Assembly (NCBI GenBank): GCA_008694505.1
Contig: VZDJ01000346.1
Coordinates: forward strand, 11,029,191 to 11,093,190
Source of the DNA: Cyanoderma ruficeps
Lineage: Eukaryota > Chordata > Aves > Passeriformes > Timaliidae
DNA: 64,000 bases
Direction: 5' to 3'
The notes under the pieces are model-generated. The model did not search any database. It was not told the DNA's origin and worked only from the letters and a program-made list of their open reading frames with translations. Within the stretch, counting starts at the first letter, position 1; the number at the start of each line of letters is the position of its first letter. Both the position numbers and the translations under genes were made by a program. Positions 24,280 through 38,468 of this stretch are shown here, in pieces.

Positions 24280-24294
24280 AAAAAAAAAAAAAAA
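24280..24294. repeat. A homopolymer
   Basis: A run of A residues followed by an A-rich stretch to about 24310. No retrocopy body was recognised upstream of it. Confidence 0.85.
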
Positions 24295-26227
24295 GAAATA
24301 AAAAAGAAGTTAAAATAAGAATTGTCATACTACAGGAAATTTATAGGGAGCTTATCTGTAAATGAGGTATAGGCTATCAACAGTTAATTATATAAAGACA
24401 CCAATAACAAGGAACCGGGTACACATCTTACCTATGCAGGCTGTATATTCAAAACAGATTAATGTTAATTAAATGGTCCGTCAAGCTGGAATGTGCAAAA
24501 TCGATGAGCACTGACAGCAGTATAATAGAGATAAATCTAAGACACTGTCAACTGTAGAAGGAAAACTTTAGACATTACACACAAGCTGTGGCATCCAAAT
24601 TTTGACTGGGACCTCTTCACAGATTTTTATATTTACTTTGGGTGGGTTTTAGGGTCAGTTCACAGTATAGAGGGAGACCAACTTTCAATCTTAGCGGCTT
24701 TTGGACTGAGATAAAAACAAGTCAGCTCTACCAATCTCACATATTTAGGCTGAATTCCCCTCCCTCCACAGAAGGTAGATGAAGCATGACTTCTGGAAAG
24801 AGATCTAAATCTTATGCAAAAGCTTTCTGCTGAACATTTACACTAAAGTCAAAGTGACATTTGACTAAGCAACATCCATCACTTGGTAATTCATTTCAGC
24901 TCCCTTTGCAGAATATGCAAATTTAGTTAGCACAGTTTTTATGGCATAGTTTTGTTCCTAAAGAAGGGATTTTGGTCCTTCTGGAACTTCCCCTCCCTGG
25001 TCTTTGTATTAGAAACACACTAAAATGACTTCCAGTTCTGAAACAAAGCAAAGTTTTAAATAAAAATGTCACAGAATATTAACTCCATACTTCATGAAAT
25101 GCAAGAATTTTACTTGGTTTCCATTTAATGGAAACCAGTCTGACCTAGATGAATTATCTAACAATCTTATCTCTTTTTCCTCAGAAGACCTTGATAGCAG
25201 GATGTCAAAACAAAAAGGGAACAAAGTACAGTCGATAACCCTCTTCCTATCCAACATCTTTCTGTAGCAATCCTGCACCAAGCATAGAACTGTGGCATAA
25301 AGAGACCAGAGCATCCCTTGATCATATACTGAGATACATGACAGAATAGAGAGAAATACATTAGCTATACTTGTATTTTTAGTTTCTTTTCTTCCCTTGA
25401 TACTTTCCAGACAGGAATCACTTTGGAGAACTGCAGGAACACAAACATCTCACTGAAAAACTTTTCTCTGTCTTCTTCTTAATTCAGGTTCAGAAACTTT
25501 CCACTTTGTATAAATGAATGACTACCATGGGAGAATCGTACAGATATTTTCTCTTCAAACATTACAAATACTAAAATGAACTTTGTCTGGTTCTACAACT
25601 TGTAAGTCACTTCCATTGTACTTCTCTAGAAAGGTGCAAGTTCCCCTGAAACTTCTAAGGTCAGCTCATTTGTGTATCATCCCTCTGCTGCTGATTACCT
25701 AGTGCTTAAAAAAGGATGAGCTCACCCAACATCTTTTCCTGAGGGCATGTATGATATCTTCTTTCTTTAAACAATCATCTGTTTTCACAGAGTGCAATTA
25801 TCTCTGAGGGCTGATTTCTGCAAGGACAATGAGCTTAAAAGTGATTAAGAACAGTACCCATATCTGTGTATGCTTGCACAAGGGCAGCTTGATTTCATTT
25901 CCATAATAAGCCATAAACCAAAGAGCTTTTTAGATATTCGTCCATCTATGGAGTTTCCCATAGTCAAAATTCATGAGAAACATTAGCCAGTTATTTTCAA
26001 TTGACCACTCTGGTCAAATAAAATACCAAATAAAATAGTAAAACAAAAAAGAAATTCTCAAAAAACTCGACTAAAGAAAATAATAGCTTAGTTTAGGAAT
26101 CAAAGGAAGATCTATGGAGGTACATCCATGCAGAGGAATAGGAAACAAGTAGCAGCACATCCTAGACAAAAGGCTAAGAAAAGAGCATTTTGAGTCATTC
26201 AGCCTCATCAACTCCCATCCCATTCTA

Positions 26228-26746
26228 CTCTGTGTTAGTGCAGCCTCACCTCAAGTCCTGTGTGCCATTTTGGGTGCCACAATTTAAGAAGGAAATAAAG
26301 CTCTTAGAGAGCACCCAAAAGGAGTGCCATGAGGATGGTGAAGGGCCTTGAGGGGAAGCCATATCAGGAGCATCTGAAGTCACTTGGTCTGTTCAGCCTG
26401 TAGAAGAGGTGACTCAGGGGAGACCTCACAGTGGTCTACAGCTTCCTAAGGAGGTGGAGGGGTTCCTTCTATTTGGTGACCAACAATACAACCCCAGGGA
26501 ACAGTATGAAGTTATGTCAGGGGAGATTGGATATTACGAAATTATTCTTCACCCAGAGGATGGCTGGACACTGGAACAGGCTCCCCAAGGAAGCGATCAT
26601 GGCCTCAAGCCTGACAGAGTTTAAGAAGCATTTGGAAAATACACTCAGGCACATGGTGGGATTCTTAGGGATGGTGCTGTGCAGGGCCAGGAGTTGGACT
26701 TCAGTCATCCTTGTAGGTCCATTCTGGCTCAGCTTATTCTATGAAT
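26228..26746 (+). mobile_element. CR1 LINE fragment (sense) with ORF2 C-terminal remnant
   Basis: The fragment starts in the cagcctcacctcaagtcctg block of the ORF2 3' region. It passes through gaagggccttgaggggaagc and the gggagacctcacag word, and ends with the 3' UTR block gtgctgtgcagggccaggag and a weak attctatga end. This 3' UTR resembles the CR1 subfamily whose tail is also seen in the SINE at 6091-6228. It is truncated at the 5' end, with ORF2 broken into short frames. Confidence 0.93.
26431..26660 (+). pseudogene. CR1 ORF2 C-terminal remnant
   Basis: In the frame starting at 26431, residues 31-75 (26521-26655) contain the CR1 ORF2 C-terminal signature, including the HWNRLP motif and a following FKKHL segment. 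In an intact CR1 this lies downstream of the reverse transcriptase domain. Here the endonuclease and reverse transcriptase are missing, so the remnant has no enzymatic capacity. Confidence 0.85.
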
Positions 26747-27567
26747 GCCACTGTATACATGACAAACAGTTCCCTGACATTCACATAAAAGCCTGATTGA
26801 CTTTATGTACTCAACATTTCATTGTGCCACTACTGTCTTTTGGAAACTCCTCTTCCTTTTATTTGTCTTCGACAGCATCTTTTCTTCATTTTAGGGATTG
26901 ACTGAGACACCCACGAACAATCACTCAAATGTTTTCTAAGCTCAAATATTTTGATGTTACTTTTGTTCCAGAAACAGACTGAATATCAAAACATTCTGAG
27001 AAATTGTTTGAAATGTTTTGAAAAAAAAAAAGAAAAGATTTTTTCTCCACATCCAAAAGAATAATTCCAGAATTTTCATATCAGCATATTTAATTTTCTT
27101 GTATTACAACCAACTGAAGAAAAGTTGATTGAAGGCCACACGAAGATCTAGCGCAGTCTGTGAGATTGAAGTGCCTCGTGGACCTGTCATTGTAGAGCCC
27201 TCCCTCCTGCCTAAGAGCGAGGCAGCCTTTTCTGCAGTGCATGATTGCCATGACAGTATGCCAAAATGCATCATAAGCGAGATGTATAGGCAAACAGAAG
27301 CTCAGACCATGGAGTAAGGGAGGGCCACAAAATATTTGCACAAGTCCGTGAAACCATCCAGAACACATAAAGGTTGAACTGATTTCAGAGAGAGAGTTTT
27401 AGTGCAGTTCAAAAGATTTTAATTTGGATCAAATGCATTCAAGAGGAGGTCCTTTCTTTAGTTTTCTCCTTGACAGAAAAATAACAATAATTTTTAAAAA
27501 TACTCTACTAAAGAAGTTATAATGATAGCTTCAAGATTTTAAGCAGAAATTTTTGAGTGGGAAACAG
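26747..27567. other. Unique DNA with a short CpG-containing frame
   Basis: Mostly AT-rich sequence with an A-run near 27020. The segment 27129-27317 is less AT-rich, contains several CpG dinucleotides and carries a 62-codon open frame. A donor-like GGAGTAAGG lies at its 3' end, but I see no good acceptor. No product recognised. Confidence 0.35.
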
Positions 27568-27752
27568 CTTTGAGTGAGTCCAAAGGAGAGCCACAAAGAT
27601 GATCAGAGGGTTGGAGCAGCTCTCCTGTAAAGACAGGCTCAGGGAGTTGAAGTTGTTCAGCCAGAGGAAGAGCAGGGCTGCCCTTAGAGGAGCCTTTCAG
27701 TGCCCAGAGGAAACTACAAGAGAGCTGGAGAGGGACTTTTTATACGGGCATA
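27568..27752 (+). mobile_element. CR1 LINE internal fragment (sense), truncated at both ends
   Basis: The piece matches the CR1 3' region from a gagtccaaaggagagccac block through gttggagcagctctcctg and a gctggagagggactttttat word. It stops there, and the CR1 3' UTR and terminal repeats are absent. Loss of the 3' end implies a later deletion or rearrangement, because CR1 insertions are primed from the 3' end. Confidence 0.88.
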
Positions 27753-30700
27753 TGATTCATCACTGTTTGACCCATATGAAAGTAAATGTAAAGTAAATTT
27801 CTGTAGGAAGCTGGCTATAATTACCAGCCAAAATGTTGGCAACCTAAGACCATTCTGGGGTTATTTACAAAGACCCCACACAAAACTCTTGGTTTTCTTT
27901 GGAGGCAGGTTTTTTTCTCAAAAATATTGACTGTCATCTGGTAGGATATAACTTTCAAATCTCTTTCTGAAGCAGTTTGAAAGTGATAATAATGCCCCAT
28001 AATTTTAAGTAATAATTCTTTGTTCTAAAAGGTAAGAAGATTCAGGTGTCAGCCTTTAGGGACCTTTGAAAACATTATTATATTCAGGAAAACTATCCAT
28101 AATCTTGCACAGAGAGAAAAAGTCTTAGAAGGGATTAGAAAATACCAGTGTTCTTTGTCAGTAAGTACATAATTCATTCAATTTAGTTACTGCTAATCTT
28201 TTTCTTTACCTTTTCAGAACTGACCTGATGTGTCAAATTTACATACATTTTGATAGAAACACATTCTCTAGTCATACAGAAAAGATTAGCTATATATAGC
28301 ATGGTCCATAAGAGTCCCAAACTACTTTTAAATCCTACAAAGCAATATAAATTTTATAACTGTGCTAAGTGATCTTTTTATATAATTGCTAATAGGAACA
28401 TTAGCACTCTTCCCATACAAAAAGTATCAATTAATCTCATATATTAGAGATAGCCTGGTGTTAATGCATCAATAGATTAACAGCATTGATTTCAGAAAGT
28501 TTTTATTATGCATATACATTTTAGAAAGATCAGACTGTGATAAATATTGGTTTATAAGTGTCCTTTTGCATATGCTTATCATTATTGAGCTTTGTAAATG
28601 ACCCATTCACACCAGGAGAATAATGGTAAACCAATTGATCACATCAAAGGAAGTGTAATCTATTGGTCTCTGCATCAACCACTGTACAAAATACCTGCCT
28701 AAAAATTAAAAAGAAAACAATAAAGATTTAATGAAAGAACAACCCACAACTAAAAGAGAGATTGGCTGGATTGCCATGTGATTAAACACTTTGGTTTACA
28801 ATTGGAAAACCTAGAGTCAATTCTTGTATTTACCAATGTAATTCATGTTTCTATTCATAAATTTGCATTTGTCAGATGAAATGAAAGTACTTTTCTATTT
28901 AAGCAGCTAATGTGTTGGAAAGGGATTGTTTCTCCACATGTTTCTTTATTGTTCCAACACAACAGCATCCCGGTGCAACTGGGGACTGGGCTTCATAGTG
29001 GCACATATTAAAACCCCCATGGAAATATTTATACAGACTTTAAGATTTCAGAGCAGGTAGGGGGTAGGGGATCTCCATAACAAAATGAAAATGACCTAGG
29101 TAAACAACCATAAGAGACAACATTTAAAGCCACAGGATGAGGTACAAGGAAGTTCTGGAATCAATGTGCAGGTACCATTTTTAAGCTAGTCATCCTGACT
29201 GTTTGGTTTTTAATTTTGGACTGAATGTGCACCTTCTAGTCACACAGAGAGAAAAGAATCGGCTGCGTAGAAGAAGTTCAAGAGCAGGAAATTACTTCAA
29301 ATCTCACCAGGCAGCAAGAAACTTTTTCTGTTTGGTTCCCCTCCTCCCCTCCCCCCTCCCCCCATATGCTTTGTTTCCTTGGGTGGATTTCAGGAGGGAG
29401 GAATAAGGATGCAACATCCCATAACTACTGACCTTGTGGGAATGGGTGATGTATGTCATTTGCCAATTCTGTGGGAATTCATCTAGCCCCTTCTCTACCA
29501 GTTGAAAATCATTATGCACATCCTATTTTTAGTTCACACAGTATTTGTTTGCATATCTTTTTTCCTGTCTCCTCTTCTTCCCACCAGACTGAGGGCAAGC
29601 ACTGTGTGAAATTCAATGCTTGTTTGATACATATTAGTTTTGGTTTTGTATTTGAAGTAGCAACAAAATCTTCCACATTAAAAGACTTAAAGTGAACCAT
29701 GACTATAATCTTTTCTTCTGATAGACAAGGCTATAGAATATCCTTGAATAAGCAACCACTTAAAACCAAAGTGGTTCAGATTTATTAAAAACAATAAAGG
29801 TAGTAGACCACCTGCAGCATTTGTTGGTTAATTGTTTGTCCTCACCATTCAAACAATAACAAAGAAATAATGAAGCAAATAGTCTCTGGGTTTCAATTTC
29901 TAGACTGGATTTTTCAAGCATGTACTACTGGCTACCAGCCACATCTTCACTGAGACCCAGACATTCTTCAGTTCTCCATCACAGGCTATAGCTGGGAAAT
30001 AAGTCAGCCCTTAGCTTTTTCTGTCACATCAAAGTGAATGGTATACAGAAACCTCTCAGTCAACCATGTATTAAAGGACGGTTTCCAAACTCTTCTCTAA
30101 GCCCTTATTTAGTGTGGGAAGAACACAGCCCTGAGACAGCTGCATGGCATTTGAGCTGTGTCCTGTGTTCTTGTCTGGTTCTCCCAGCTGCTGTCTGCCT
30201 TCTTCAACCCCACAGTCAAAACTGAGACCAACTCTTTCAAGTCCTCTTCAACTGCATGCACAGGACCTGCAGCAACTCTCCAAAATTTTCTATTGCTATT
30301 CCCATTCTCCTGCTTTGCTCTGAAAGAGTCCTGGCAGCCAAAGTCCGCCCTAGGGAAAGAGCATCTTCTGCATCAGCTTCCCTCAGAACTGCCATAGCAC
30401 TTCATCAAAGATGAACTGCATCTTCTTTTGTAGCAGATACAAGTAGGATATAGTGAACACTGAACTACAGCACACATAAAAGCAGGTGGAAGAAACTGTA
30501 CAGTGAAAAGTTTTACACAATTACACCCCTCAGGGTTTGTTCTGTTTCATTTATAGCTTTCTGCACCCACTTATTCTACCCCTTTCCAGGTAACAAATCC
30601 CAGATATATTTGGATAAGCACTTCAAAACTGTATATTCAGAGAACAGTTACAAGAGACAGCTCATATTTACAGTTGCCATGGAAAACAGCTCTACTCTAT

Positions 30701-33700
30701 GCCATGCTCTGTCATCTTAAATCTGGTTTAGGCCTGATGGGCTGAACAACCAAGGTAATTACATTTAAAATACATCTAGCTGGAGTCAAGCAGTTATTCT
30801 TTTCTAGACTACAAAGCCATAAAGAAGATGAGATGCAGCACTGATGGTAGTAAACTCGGTGATCATTTTAAGGCTAAATGTGCTTCCCCCTTTTCCATTT
30901 ACGTGTTTTTGCTCCAGAAGGGCCTTAAAAGCTTGGTATAGTTTGCCAACTAATTACTGGCTTAACTGACACCCAGTTACAAACAATGACAGTAAAACTC
31001 CCAGATCCCTCAAAGGTATTTCAATACTTGTCCTCTTACCAAGCAGTCATCAATGATCCAAGGTGCTGGGGTATGCCTTCCCTGCCCTGACTCGGTGACA
31101 CACCTTTGCTCCTGCAGCCAGCTGTGCTGAGTGAAGCCTTGCTGCCCCTAAGACCAGGAGGAGCTTCTAAAGAGAGACACCAAAGTCCTTTCTATGGAAG
31201 TCTGTCAAGGATCAAAGGGAGGTACTGCTCAGTCAGGTTTCTATTTCTGACATCTACCTGAATCTTGCAAGAAAGTGGCTTATCTTCATGCAGATGTTTA
31301 AGCATTCCAGTAACTATGGAACTTTTTTTGCATACATTTCAGCACAAAAATGAAACACATATACAACCCTTAAATACTCAGTTGTGCAAATGTTTCCCAA
31401 AGCCGCATGATAAAATGATGTTACATTAGCTGCCTTCTGGGGCCAAGCCATGTATCTATTTTAAGAGCAGAATTTGGAAATTTAAAATTAATGGTGAAGG
31501 GTTGCATATATCCTCTAGAGAACAAGGTGTTGAAGATGAATATATTTATTTAGCCTACTTGATCTTGGAGAAATAATTAGTAAGCAAATTAATCCCTGAC
31601 ATGGCTCTGAGGACCTTTAAGTGTGTCTATCTCTGGCTCCATATCTCAAATATTAATACCTCTATTAATATCAGGTCAGAATCATGCATTTACAAATTAC
31701 CTGTTAGCCTCAACAAGTGAGTGAAAAGGTGATTGTATTTGCAGTCTAACAATATTTATAAAAGAGTCAACTTAACAAACATAGCAAATGAGCTAAAATG
31801 AATAGTTATAATGATCTAATCACCTGCTGGTTAGTAATCATTTTCAGATCAAGTACTGTGTTAACTTTTCAACTTGCTACATTATGCAATTTATAACTTA
31901 CCTGTTCATACACACCAAAAGACACTGTATGTATATGTATTTGATTTTTAACACCACTTGTTTTCTGCCATAAAGATCATAATTTTCAGGATTTTTTATT
32001 ATCTGCAATACTGGATAAGATCTGAATACAATGCAGTATAGTAATCCCCTAAGTGCTACTTATCAGGCCAAAGAAGCCATGCAGAAAATTTTCTGAGGTC
32101 CTCAACAGAAAAGGTTTTGTGTAGGAGGAGGATAAAAAAGAGATTTTAATAATGAAGCATGGAGTTGCAGTATAGAGAGACAGGTTAAGGTTCCCCAGGT
32201 GCATTAGCAAAATTGAATTTTGTCTCTCCAAGGATGGAGATTCAGGGCTTTGACCATGGCAAGGGGCAGAATCACCACGGGAATCTTGTGAAGGTATAGA
32301 GTTTGTTGGGTTTACTGCTTCCAGAGAGAAGGACTGGGCACTCCCATGGGACTGGGCTGCTCACATGTGCCCTTAGCCTCACATTGTAGCTCCACTTCCA
32401 ATAGTGACCTTCCCACTTTTGCCACAGGCAATGTAAGCAGGAGGGGCCCAGCCTTCCACAGTGTCATCCAAAGCAAACACCAACTCTGCTCCTGCTCACC
32501 GGTGGTGATAATCTTTAATCAAGGTATCCCCATGGCAGACAAGTTCCAGTGTCTAAGAGCATGGTATCTCCTTTTTAATGGATAAATAAATATTTTTGGA
32601 ATCATCATACATGAGCATTGTGAAAAAAACCAAGATCATGAATATGCAAAGTAGAATCATCCTCCAAAAGGATCATCCTTTGTTGCTTGCCAAAGAAGAA
32701 ACTTGTTTCAAGTAATAAGGACTGATACTCTATTACTACAAATTGCTACATAGTACAGACATTCAAAATTCATTAGAAACTCACAGATCTGTGATAATTT
32801 TCATTTTCAAACAAATCACATGGTAGAGTACAGTAGCTGTAGTTATGTTGTTTGTGGTGTACACAGATGTCTGGAACAAGTGGGAGCCACATTACACAAG
32901 TCAATAGGCAGCACCCATCTGGCTACAAGGCACCATTCGTAAAGACAGCGTGTAAATACTGGATGAGACCAACAAAAAACAGGGCAAGATGAAGACAGGA
33001 CAAGGTGGATGATGAAGTTATGTAACAGGAAGAACATGGTGTAGTATCAACTAGTCAGGTGTACATGCTATACAAAAAAGAAGCCATTGGTTTCAGAAAG
33101 CACAGTATGAATATTACAGCTAGGAAAATAAATATATTTTAGCTGATTTTAGGGTCTTTTCAATTTCCACATTTATTGTCAAATTCAATTTCCTTGAATT
33201 TGCTCACTCATAGCAATATTTGCTTTCTAAAATAGCTTCATGAGAATGCCTGGTTCTCTGTTTTCAGTTGGCCTATAGAGCCAATCATGTACAGTTTCAG
33301 AAGTGGAGTTACACAAAGTTTGTTAACTGAGGTATTCGGGCAGCTAACTTGTTAAATTAAAAAATGTATGAGTTAGTCCTACTTACTTAGCTATCATTAA
33401 TGACACTTAGATCCCCTTTTTAAGTTTCAGCTGACCAGAGATGAGAAGCAATCTGATTTTTCAGGACTTCATGAAATCCTATTAACAAGAGTGAGGAACA
33501 AATAGCCAAAGCAGAGGAAGAAACCTTGGGCTGACAACATGTCCAAAATTTCTAAGACCTAAATATGCTTTATTAATAGTTTGCAAACAGAAACAACTGC
33601 AGACTGAAAAAAAAATTTATGATGATTGGCTTGATGGCATTTATTTACCAGATCAGCAAGAAAATGTTTATTTCTAACATTTTAAATAAAATATTTATAT

Positions 33701-34000
33701 TTTTGAAATAGGAACACATTCACACTATATAATTGTTTTTACTTATGTTGACTGGAAACATATAAATCTTTGCAACAGAAATAATTATTAATTAACAATA
33801 CTAATTTTCTAGACTTGTTCAGGCAACACTGTTGATTAAGCATCCTCAGGACCCAGAAAGCGTAAAACATGAGCCTGTTATGACTTGTCAGTTGCACAAA
33901 CATGACTTTCAGTTACCAGGAAAGTCTTTGGGCTACATAAATACTGCATTCCTACAAAACACAAACCACATGGTGAACTGCCTCCACTTTAAAAAAGAAA
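27753..34000. other. Unique DNA, no gene seen
   Basis: Over 6 kb of AT-rich sequence. A C-rich tract lies at 29339-29364. Open frames are 60-80 codons and unrecognised. No CR1, LTR or SINE landmarks were noticed, which is a long clean interval compared with the flanking blocks. Confidence 0.45.
29339..29364. repeat. C-rich low-complexity tract
   Basis: CCCCTCC-type repeats ending in CCCCCC before catatg. It is a polypyrimidine tract. Confidence 0.85.
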
Positions 34001-37000
34001 AAAAAAAGGCAGCAGAATTGCACGTAAGTCATGTTTTTTCACTGCTTGAATTATAACTTCTTAAAAAACAAGAGGAAAAACAGAGATATTGCAAAGTGGT
34101 CAACATACATTTGTGCATAGACCTCCCTGCCCACGCATTTATGTAAATACAATCAGCATTTAATTTCCATGCGTGTCACTTTTTCCCTACATTGTTCTAG
34201 TTAATTCCTGTATTACTTTCCGAGAAAAATAACCAATAGGAAAGGAAACAAATAACATAGGAGACAAAGAGTGTCTAATTAAATAAAGTATCTGCCTTCT
34301 TCCTGGTACTCTATAACATCATACACCCAGAAAATATTTTCAGAAAATCCATTTGTTCCCGATATCGCCGCCTCTCCAGCTAATACACACAGAGCTTATC
34401 CTGCTTTTGAAACACTTTAGTCTTAATATTTTAACCAGTTCACACTGGAACATTTGTCTGGATCCTTTCACCTAGGTTAGAAATGGCAGATATCCAAGCA
34501 CAAATCCTTGCAGCAGTGTGAAGGGTATTTTTGATGGGACAGAAGACCTATTTTTTCTGTGCTCACCATTTCTTAACCTAAGCCTATGGTTTCTTTTTCT
34601 TTGATGCTGATCTTGCACTTGCATACATGAAGACAAAGAAGCCTGTAAGAGATCATTTATACTACCTACAAAGTCAGGTGCACTGGACCATGGAATGTTC
34701 CTCTGAGCCATTTCCTCTGCATTACCTTTAGAAATAGAGCATCATCTCCTTCTTGTTTGCCTCATTCTCTCTACCATACACACAAAAAAAGGTAATGTGT
34801 TAGTCTTTAATACAGCACACATCAAGGACTTGGACTCCATTGTGTCAGAAATGACACAAACAAGGATAAAAAAAATCCTTGCTCTACAAAGCTTGCTGTT
34901 CTGAGAAATAGATATGCTAAGCTGCAAAACTAATGGACTAGATCAATATGGTATTTGCTGCATTTTCCTTTGCTTTGCTCCTTCTGGTAAATAAGGAATA
35001 GACTCACTTCAGTAGCAGCCAAGCTGTAATCAGGGAGCAAGGAGAAGGGAGTCACAGCTGAGGTAAATCTTTGCAGCCTGCATGAAAGTCTGTGGAGACC
35101 ACAGAAAATGCAGAAGCATATTTGCAGGAATTGCATGCAATCACTGTAAATTAGTCATTAGATGATAAAGACTGACATAGCATAAAGACAGGATGATGAA
35201 TATTTATAAAGATGCATTCAAACCTACAGGTCTCATAAGCATGTAGCATTAGGACATAGTAATGGAAGGAGTGGATGGCTGCTCATTTATGTAACCACTT
35301 GCAACTCCAATATCCAAGAAACCAGGTTTCCATTTGCATCAGGACTGAGAAAGGAAATTTCAAGCTGCTCTCTGTAGAGACTGTAACACAATACATCAGG
35401 TTACCCGCCCCTACATCCTGACAGGGTCAGTGGCACAATTAAATCAAATGACAGATTTTCTAGTTCATCTCCACTCCTCTCCTTCCATCAAGGCATTTGC
35501 CTTCCAGAAACCATTCACGCAGGAACACTTACTCCTTGCTGCCCAGCACTTTTGCTACCGAAGACATAAATCAGATGCAGCTATTACACTCAGATCTCAT
35601 GCTCCAGGGCTCCGTCAGCCCAGCCAGGACAGCAAACCAGATGGCCCCCAGGACATCCCACCCAACTGACTGCCAGGCTCTGTCTTCCCATCCTGCTGGA
35701 TCATCTGCTCCTCCAGTCTCTGCCTCCCACCTTTTATTGCTACCAAATGCAGAGAACTTGTCAGCTGCTACTTCCTTGGAGCAACAGTTATTTTCTTGGA
35801 TGGATTTCTTTTTTGCTATTTGGTGCAGGTCACAGAGTTTGATTATAGAGAGGGCAGGAAATAGGGCATAACCAATCCCCACATGCAGGCAAGGCAAGAA
35901 AATGTCTCAGGACCATCCAAAGGACGAAATAATTAAGTTGGACACACTGCCTTTGCTGTGTGCCTCACCAATGCTTTCCTAGGAATTATAGGAACCTACC
36001 TGACTGGCAGCCAGAAGTATGAGTTAATTCTACATCTCTCAACAAAAATCCTTGGAAAATCCTAGTAAAACAAGGAAATGCTGGCTCCTTTTAAAGGTTC
36101 GTATGCAAAGACTGCCTGCACAGGCAGTGCCTGTGTGTGTAACTTCATAGTGACCCCCACTGTTCACACACTGTGAATACAGATATGCCTGGGAGAGCCT
36201 GCATCTCCGGCACATGCAGAAAAGTTAATGTGCAGCACAGCTGCTCCTTCCCAAAAGTGCTAGCATTCAGTCCACTGTGGTGTTGCTTAGGATTTGGAAC
36301 ACACAGCACATAGGCTGGAATACCTGAGAAATTACAGTTTGCCAGGTTGCTGCATGCCAGGAAGCATGGGATACCTAATAAAAGTTTTCAGACAGGAGAA
36401 GAATGCATCCGAAACAACATGACTACGTAGTAGCTGTAGTCTAGAAGACAACCTTTCAACCCATGCAGAGGACCCAAGGGTCACTCAGCCTATTGGGAAG
36501 GGAGTCCAAATCCTTCCAGCTTCCAGACTTGTTTGCATTTCCTGTTCCCACTAATTTCTTTTCTGCCCCTCCCTCTGCACCCAGCTTCTCCCTGGGATTC
36601 ACCTGCCCAAATTGCTTTGTCTCCCCACACCTGCATTTATTTATCTTCCTGACGTACACTGGATTCTGCACACATCTCCTACGTCATCTCCCTCTGGTCA
36701 TCCATACACACCTTTTCTGTCCTTTCTGACAACTGAACATTTTCTGAATGTTTCACTGCACACAGACTGCAGTTCTTCTTACATCCCCACCTTCCAACTC
36801 CCCCTGGAGTAAAAACACTTCCTCCCAAGAACATAAGAAGCTTTATTCCCTCTACCCTCTCTCCATTTTTTTTTTCCCCTGATTATATCTACAATAGCCA
36901 CTGGCTTGAGGTGAGTGTCAGGGCCATTTGCACTTTCCTTTGGAAAAAGCTACCCATCTCACATAAAAACTGGTAGGCAAAAGGTCTTTTGGCCCTTCTA

Positions 37001-37245
37001 TCTCTCAATATAGTTTAGGTTTGCAAGTGAAGCTAACACTCCCCTGCTTAGAGGACTTTCCCCTTCTATTTTTCCTTGTGGTTATTTTTTAAAGAAATAA
37101 CCTACTTCATGCTGTTCTCCCTGTTGGGTAGTGAGTGATAAGCTTTAGCTGGGGTAAACCAGCCATTGGGAAGCACAATGAAAATATGTTTTTATGTCTC
37201 TGAATTTTGGGAAAACCTTGAGAGAATGTGACAAACCTTAATTAA

Positions 37246-37300
37246 AGCTATTTTCAGAAGGCATTTTAGCTATTTTTAGAAGGAGTTTAGCTATTTTTAG
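37246..37300 (+). repeat. 21-22 bp tandem repeat, about 2.5 copies
   Basis: The word agctattttt(a/c)agaagg recurs at 37246, 37268 and, partially, at 37289. It is a local tandem duplication. Confidence 0.8.
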
Positions 37301-38468
37301 CTTTATCCCAGAAACCTTTTACTGGAACCACACCAAGTTGCATGGGCCTGAGGTGCCCCATGCTCTCCTGATGCTCAGGTGATTGTCGACTGTTTCCAGA
37401 GCTCTGACGTGCAGCAAAAGTCGACTGGTGCTGGCACTTTGTCCCAAAATAAGTTGTGATACCAAGGCTAGAGCAGAAGGAGGGAGAGAGCCTTAAAGGT
37501 AAAGAAAAGGTGAAAGGTGTAATCTCATTTTTAGTGGCTGCTAGTGACAGGAGAAGCAACAGTTATCCTGATTTATAATTTCCTTTCTACAGAGGGGATA
37601 TAAAATAAGGAGTGAAAGGATGCAAGTATATGGATATAGCTCATGAGTATCAGATTGATCATTCCTGGAAATAAATTTTTGGGGTTTTTTTTGATAACTT
37701 CTTATAGAATCAAATCTCACTTTGTGTTTTGTAGAAGATACCTGTCAGAAAAGCTCAGGCTGCTGTCTCTTGCCTCTCCCATGTGGAGTTTAAGATTATG
37801 TAGAGTTTGGTGTGTTCAAGGTCAGCAGGCAGGCTATGATGGAGCCTGTTGGCTCCCTACTAAAAAGAGAGGCTTGTGGTGCATTGCAGAGCTCATTAAC
37901 AAGGTCAGCTTGTTCAAGTAAAGGTCTCTTTATCAAAAGAATTGTTTGCAACACCAGCAATCCCAAATGTTTTTTGCACACCAAATTTATCATAGAAGTT
38001 CATGTCTGCACATCTATTTCTTTCCAGTAGTTTAGACACAATAAATACTAGGATGTTAAACCACAATTTAGAAAGAGGGAAATTTCTTAGTCTTCCAACA
38101 AGAGCATGTCTGCTACTTAACTGGAAGCCCAAAGGAGGAGAAAAGCTCCTAAACTTCAAATAAAACCAAATGCAGACTGAGATTTGCATTGAATGAAGAG
38201 AAATACAATGCACATATGAAAAGTGGCCACCCTATTTCCCATTTGAAAATTTAATGTAATTTTTGAATTATATGACTGAACTTAAAATTAGACATCTGTT
38301 GAGACAGATTACTTAGCACCTTGGCACAGATGTTCTATGTTTTTTATTATAGCACTTTAATTAAAGATTATTCATCAGCATTCACTCAGCACAGTTAAGT
38401 GCCATTTTGAGTAGAGCTGCACAGGGAATGAGTCCTGTATTCCACTTGTAATAGCAGCTTTAAATCAG

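Larger units (their letters stand above)
20397..26227. other. Unique DNA, one unrecognised antisense frame
   Basis: Nearly 6 kb of mostly AT-rich DNA. Contents I can name are a 30-bp tandem duplication of an AT-rich word at 21545-21590, the TA/CA microsatellite at 22281-22318, an A-run at 24280-24294, and the antisense frame at 22674-22958 (listed separately). The 100-codon antisense frame 21129-21431 covers a T/G-rich tract and looks accidental. Confidence 0.45.

Noticed and set aside
36111..36128. Hairpin-forming palindrome actgcctgcacaggcagt
   Set aside because: The stem is only 8 bp with a 2-base loop. It is too short for a microRNA precursor and has no terminator role in a eukaryote.
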